From assembly GCA_007449985.2 (NCBI GenBank), contig VIIQ02000004.1, forward strand, positions 62,001 to 126,000: a stretch of DNA of 64,000 nt, in the 5' to 3' direction. The notes below the pieces were generated by a model. The model saw only the letters and a program-made list of their open reading frames with translations. It searched no databases and had not been told where the DNA came from. Made by a program: the position numbers and the translations under genes. Position 1 is the first letter of the stretch, and each line of letters begins with the position of its first letter. This DNA comes from Desmodesmus armatus (taxonomy: Eukaryota > Chlorophyta > Chlorophyceae > Sphaeropleales > Scenedesmaceae). Below are positions 62,201 to 64,000 of the stretch, one piece after another.

Positions 62201-64000
62201 TTGATGCAAGCGCCATGCACTCCTCCACTCACAATTTGTGACTGCCGTCTGCTGCCTGTTGCCGCAGGATCTGGTCTGGCCGCAGGACACCACCGCCCGG
62301 CTTGTCTACACAAGATGTCGTCGGCGAACTGAATGAGTTGCTGACGCCTACAAGAAGCAAGCCACGCACCGTGGATACCGAGAGCGAGTACCTTTTCTTT
62401 GCGGCACTGAAGGCCGTGACAGTTGTGCCAGGGGCGCAGGCTCCACTGCGGTATAAACTGCCAGAAGCCTTCGACTACTACGTGCGTGAGGTGTGGCAGG
62501 TCGAACACCGCTGTGTGCTGCCGCATTGTGTGTCGGGCCGTGTTGCTAATGCATGGTTGACTGCATTGGCACAGTCCATGGCACAAAACCATGGCCAGCA
62601 TGTGCTCAACCTGCCATTGCGCATCAAACGCCTGGTCAAGGCTGTGGTCTTGTGTGCATTCTGCACGGCTGGCCTGCCAAGGCCAGGCCGCAAACAGTTT
62701 GGTGTGTTGGCTCGTAGCATGTCGGATGTGTTGCTCAAGGGTGATGCACTGTCCGTGTTTGCAGCACATGTTTTTGAGCAGCAGCCCGGCCAGCAGCAAG
62801 CTGACGAGCAGCGTGTTGTGCTTGCTGCTTCTTTGCTTAGTGCTCATGTGCACCATTGCGTCAGCAGGCTGCAGCAGCAACGCCTTGCACAACAGCCTGC
62901 TCAGCAGACAGACCAGGACTACCTACTGCCTGTGCAGCAAGACACAAACACCATAAACTATATGCATGCACGCATCATAGAACTTGTGCAGGCTTGCAGT
63001 GTCATGCGGGCATCAGTGATGTTGCTGAAGGACACACTCTTTGCTGTTCAGCCATGCTCCACACAGGAGATGGTTGCAGTTGCAATGCAAGCATCTCAAA
63101 CAGCTCACCGCATCTGCGACTGGGCCGCGCACTTGCATGGCATGGCAGCACATCTTGTACCGGGCACACCAGACAATGTAGCCATTGTGTCACACCTGTT
63201 GGCTGTTAGCATGCAGTCTCGTGGCGTATACAACCAGCTACAGCGCATTCAGCTCGTGGGTCATGTGACGGGGCCTGTGTCCCATGCTGGTATTTTGCAC
63301 GCCCGTTCGGCGTCTGCTTTTGCACTAGAAGGCAGCAACAATGCATGCCTGCATGTCAGCACTGCATGTGCCTACATCAACAGCCCTGCAACAGCAACAG
63401 CAACGACAGCGGCAGATGCGGCAGTGGCAGGAGAGGCAGTAGCAGCAGCGCAGGCTGCTGCACCGCCCCCGAACACAGCCGCCATACCTATCGTATGCGG
63501 TCCTGCCACGCTTTCTAGCAACACCCCAACACGCCGCGACCCAGAAACAACAGCAGCACGCACCTTCACCAGCGCGTTGGTGCGTGATGTAGGGTGTGGG
63601 TTACAGGCCACGAAGCATGCCTTGCGGTGTGCTGTCGACCGCCGCAAGCTGGCGGCGGTTGCAGAGTGTGTGCGGAGTGAGCAACTGGCAGGTCAGCTCC
63701 ACGCGTGCCTGACTTCTACTTCCTCCGGCGATGCTGCAGCTGCCCTGCTGGCCCCCTTGGCCAGGCTTTGCAGCAGCGTGTTGAGTCACAGTATGCTGCG
63801 GCGTGGGCATGTCGTGCTACAGTATGCGGACCTACTTACGAAGCGAGACAGGCTGCATGCAGCACTTCAGCAGCGTCCACAGGGCCGTCCGCCACCCCCG
63901 AAGCAGGCGCAGACCCGGCAGCAGCAGCGACAGCAGCGGCAGAGAAGGGGGCAGGGGCAGGCTGGTGTAACTACTGTGGTGCTGCCGCCTTTGGCACGCG
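59271..64000 (+). CDS. Large unidentified protein with Cys motif and hydrophobic segments (partial, runs off window)
   Basis: Model: join(59271..59297,59602..61735,61949..62096,62268..>64000); junctions are in phase and the last frame is open to the window end, so more than 1,300 residues are present. The start MRRSKHCMQ is tentative. Near residues 50-85 there is a Cys-rich block (RYCGVCREPWLF...QQHC) that could bind zinc. A Gln/Ala-rich stretch follows, then about 250 residues with six to eight strongly hydrophobic segments (for example MVVALLLLVAGLGVFA, LAVLMGGPAACAVVLLIFA), a charged Arg/Lys/Glu-rich stretch near 61500-61730, and a mostly alpha-helical, His/Gln/Ala-rich C-terminal half starting GVIRSSLHAYLAPKR. 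TTG, TGT and GTT codons are common, unlike the other genes here. I recognise no family. The hydrophobic part might be an intron that happens to be open. Confidence 0.55.

Overview
The window reads as nuclear DNA of a green alga (Chlorophyta, probably Chlorophyceae; a Scenedesmaceae/Sphaeropleales-like genome would fit, but I cannot prove it). Reasons: genes are split by many GT-AG introns with TGCAG acceptors, GC is moderate, CAG/CTG tracts run through coding and non-coding DNA, one product carries a plastid-type transit peptide, and the gene set mixes plant-like and ciliate/animal-like families (class III cyclase receptor, RP2, NAMPT). There are no prokaryotic operons, no CRISPR array and no rRNA or tRNA that I could find.

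Layout. 1-5411: no gene, degenerate tandem repeats. 5412-9659 (-): secreted CAP/PR-1 protein with a proline-rich linker and a bulb-type lectin tail. 11961-17520 (-): nicotinamide phosphoribosyltransferase, followed downstream by two decayed copies of its own last exon. 19197-30157 (+): very large receptor with PAN-like modules, C-type lectin domain, one membrane span and two class III cyclase domains. 31743-33953 (+): F-box/LRR protein. 35587-39500 (-): plastid-targeted protein of five helical repeats joined by Ser/Pro/Ala linkers. 41112-44634 (-): adenosine kinase. 44939-46039 (+): Gln/Gly-rich RGG-type protein, again followed by decayed copies of its 3' end. 47311-50136 (+): membrane fatty-acid desaturase-type protein. 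52052-54275 (-): FLASH-like coiled-coil protein with an Arg/Asp/Gln-rich tail. 54561-57108 (+): RP2 (TBCC-domain) homologue. 57824-58674 (-): small OB-fold-like protein with a poly-Ala tail. 59271 to the window end (+): large unidentified membrane-associated protein, cut off by the window.

I reconstructed exons by hand. For every listed multi-exon gene except the last one, the summed exon length is divisible by three and each junction keeps phase, which is strong internal support for the models. NAD salvage (NAMPT) and adenosine salvage (adenosine kinase) are neighbours only loosely; no functional cluster is evident. Several genes are paired head to head over about 300 bases (adenosine kinase/RGG protein; FLASH-like/RP2), suggesting shared promoters.

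The most interesting items are the lectin-ectodomain receptor cyclase whose two cyclase halves have complementary residue losses, the five-repeat plastid protein whose architecture recalls pyrenoid Rubisco linkers, repeated local duplication of gene 3' ends, two apparent 35-38 nt G-rich introns, and unusually many perfect palindromes in introns and intergenic DNA.
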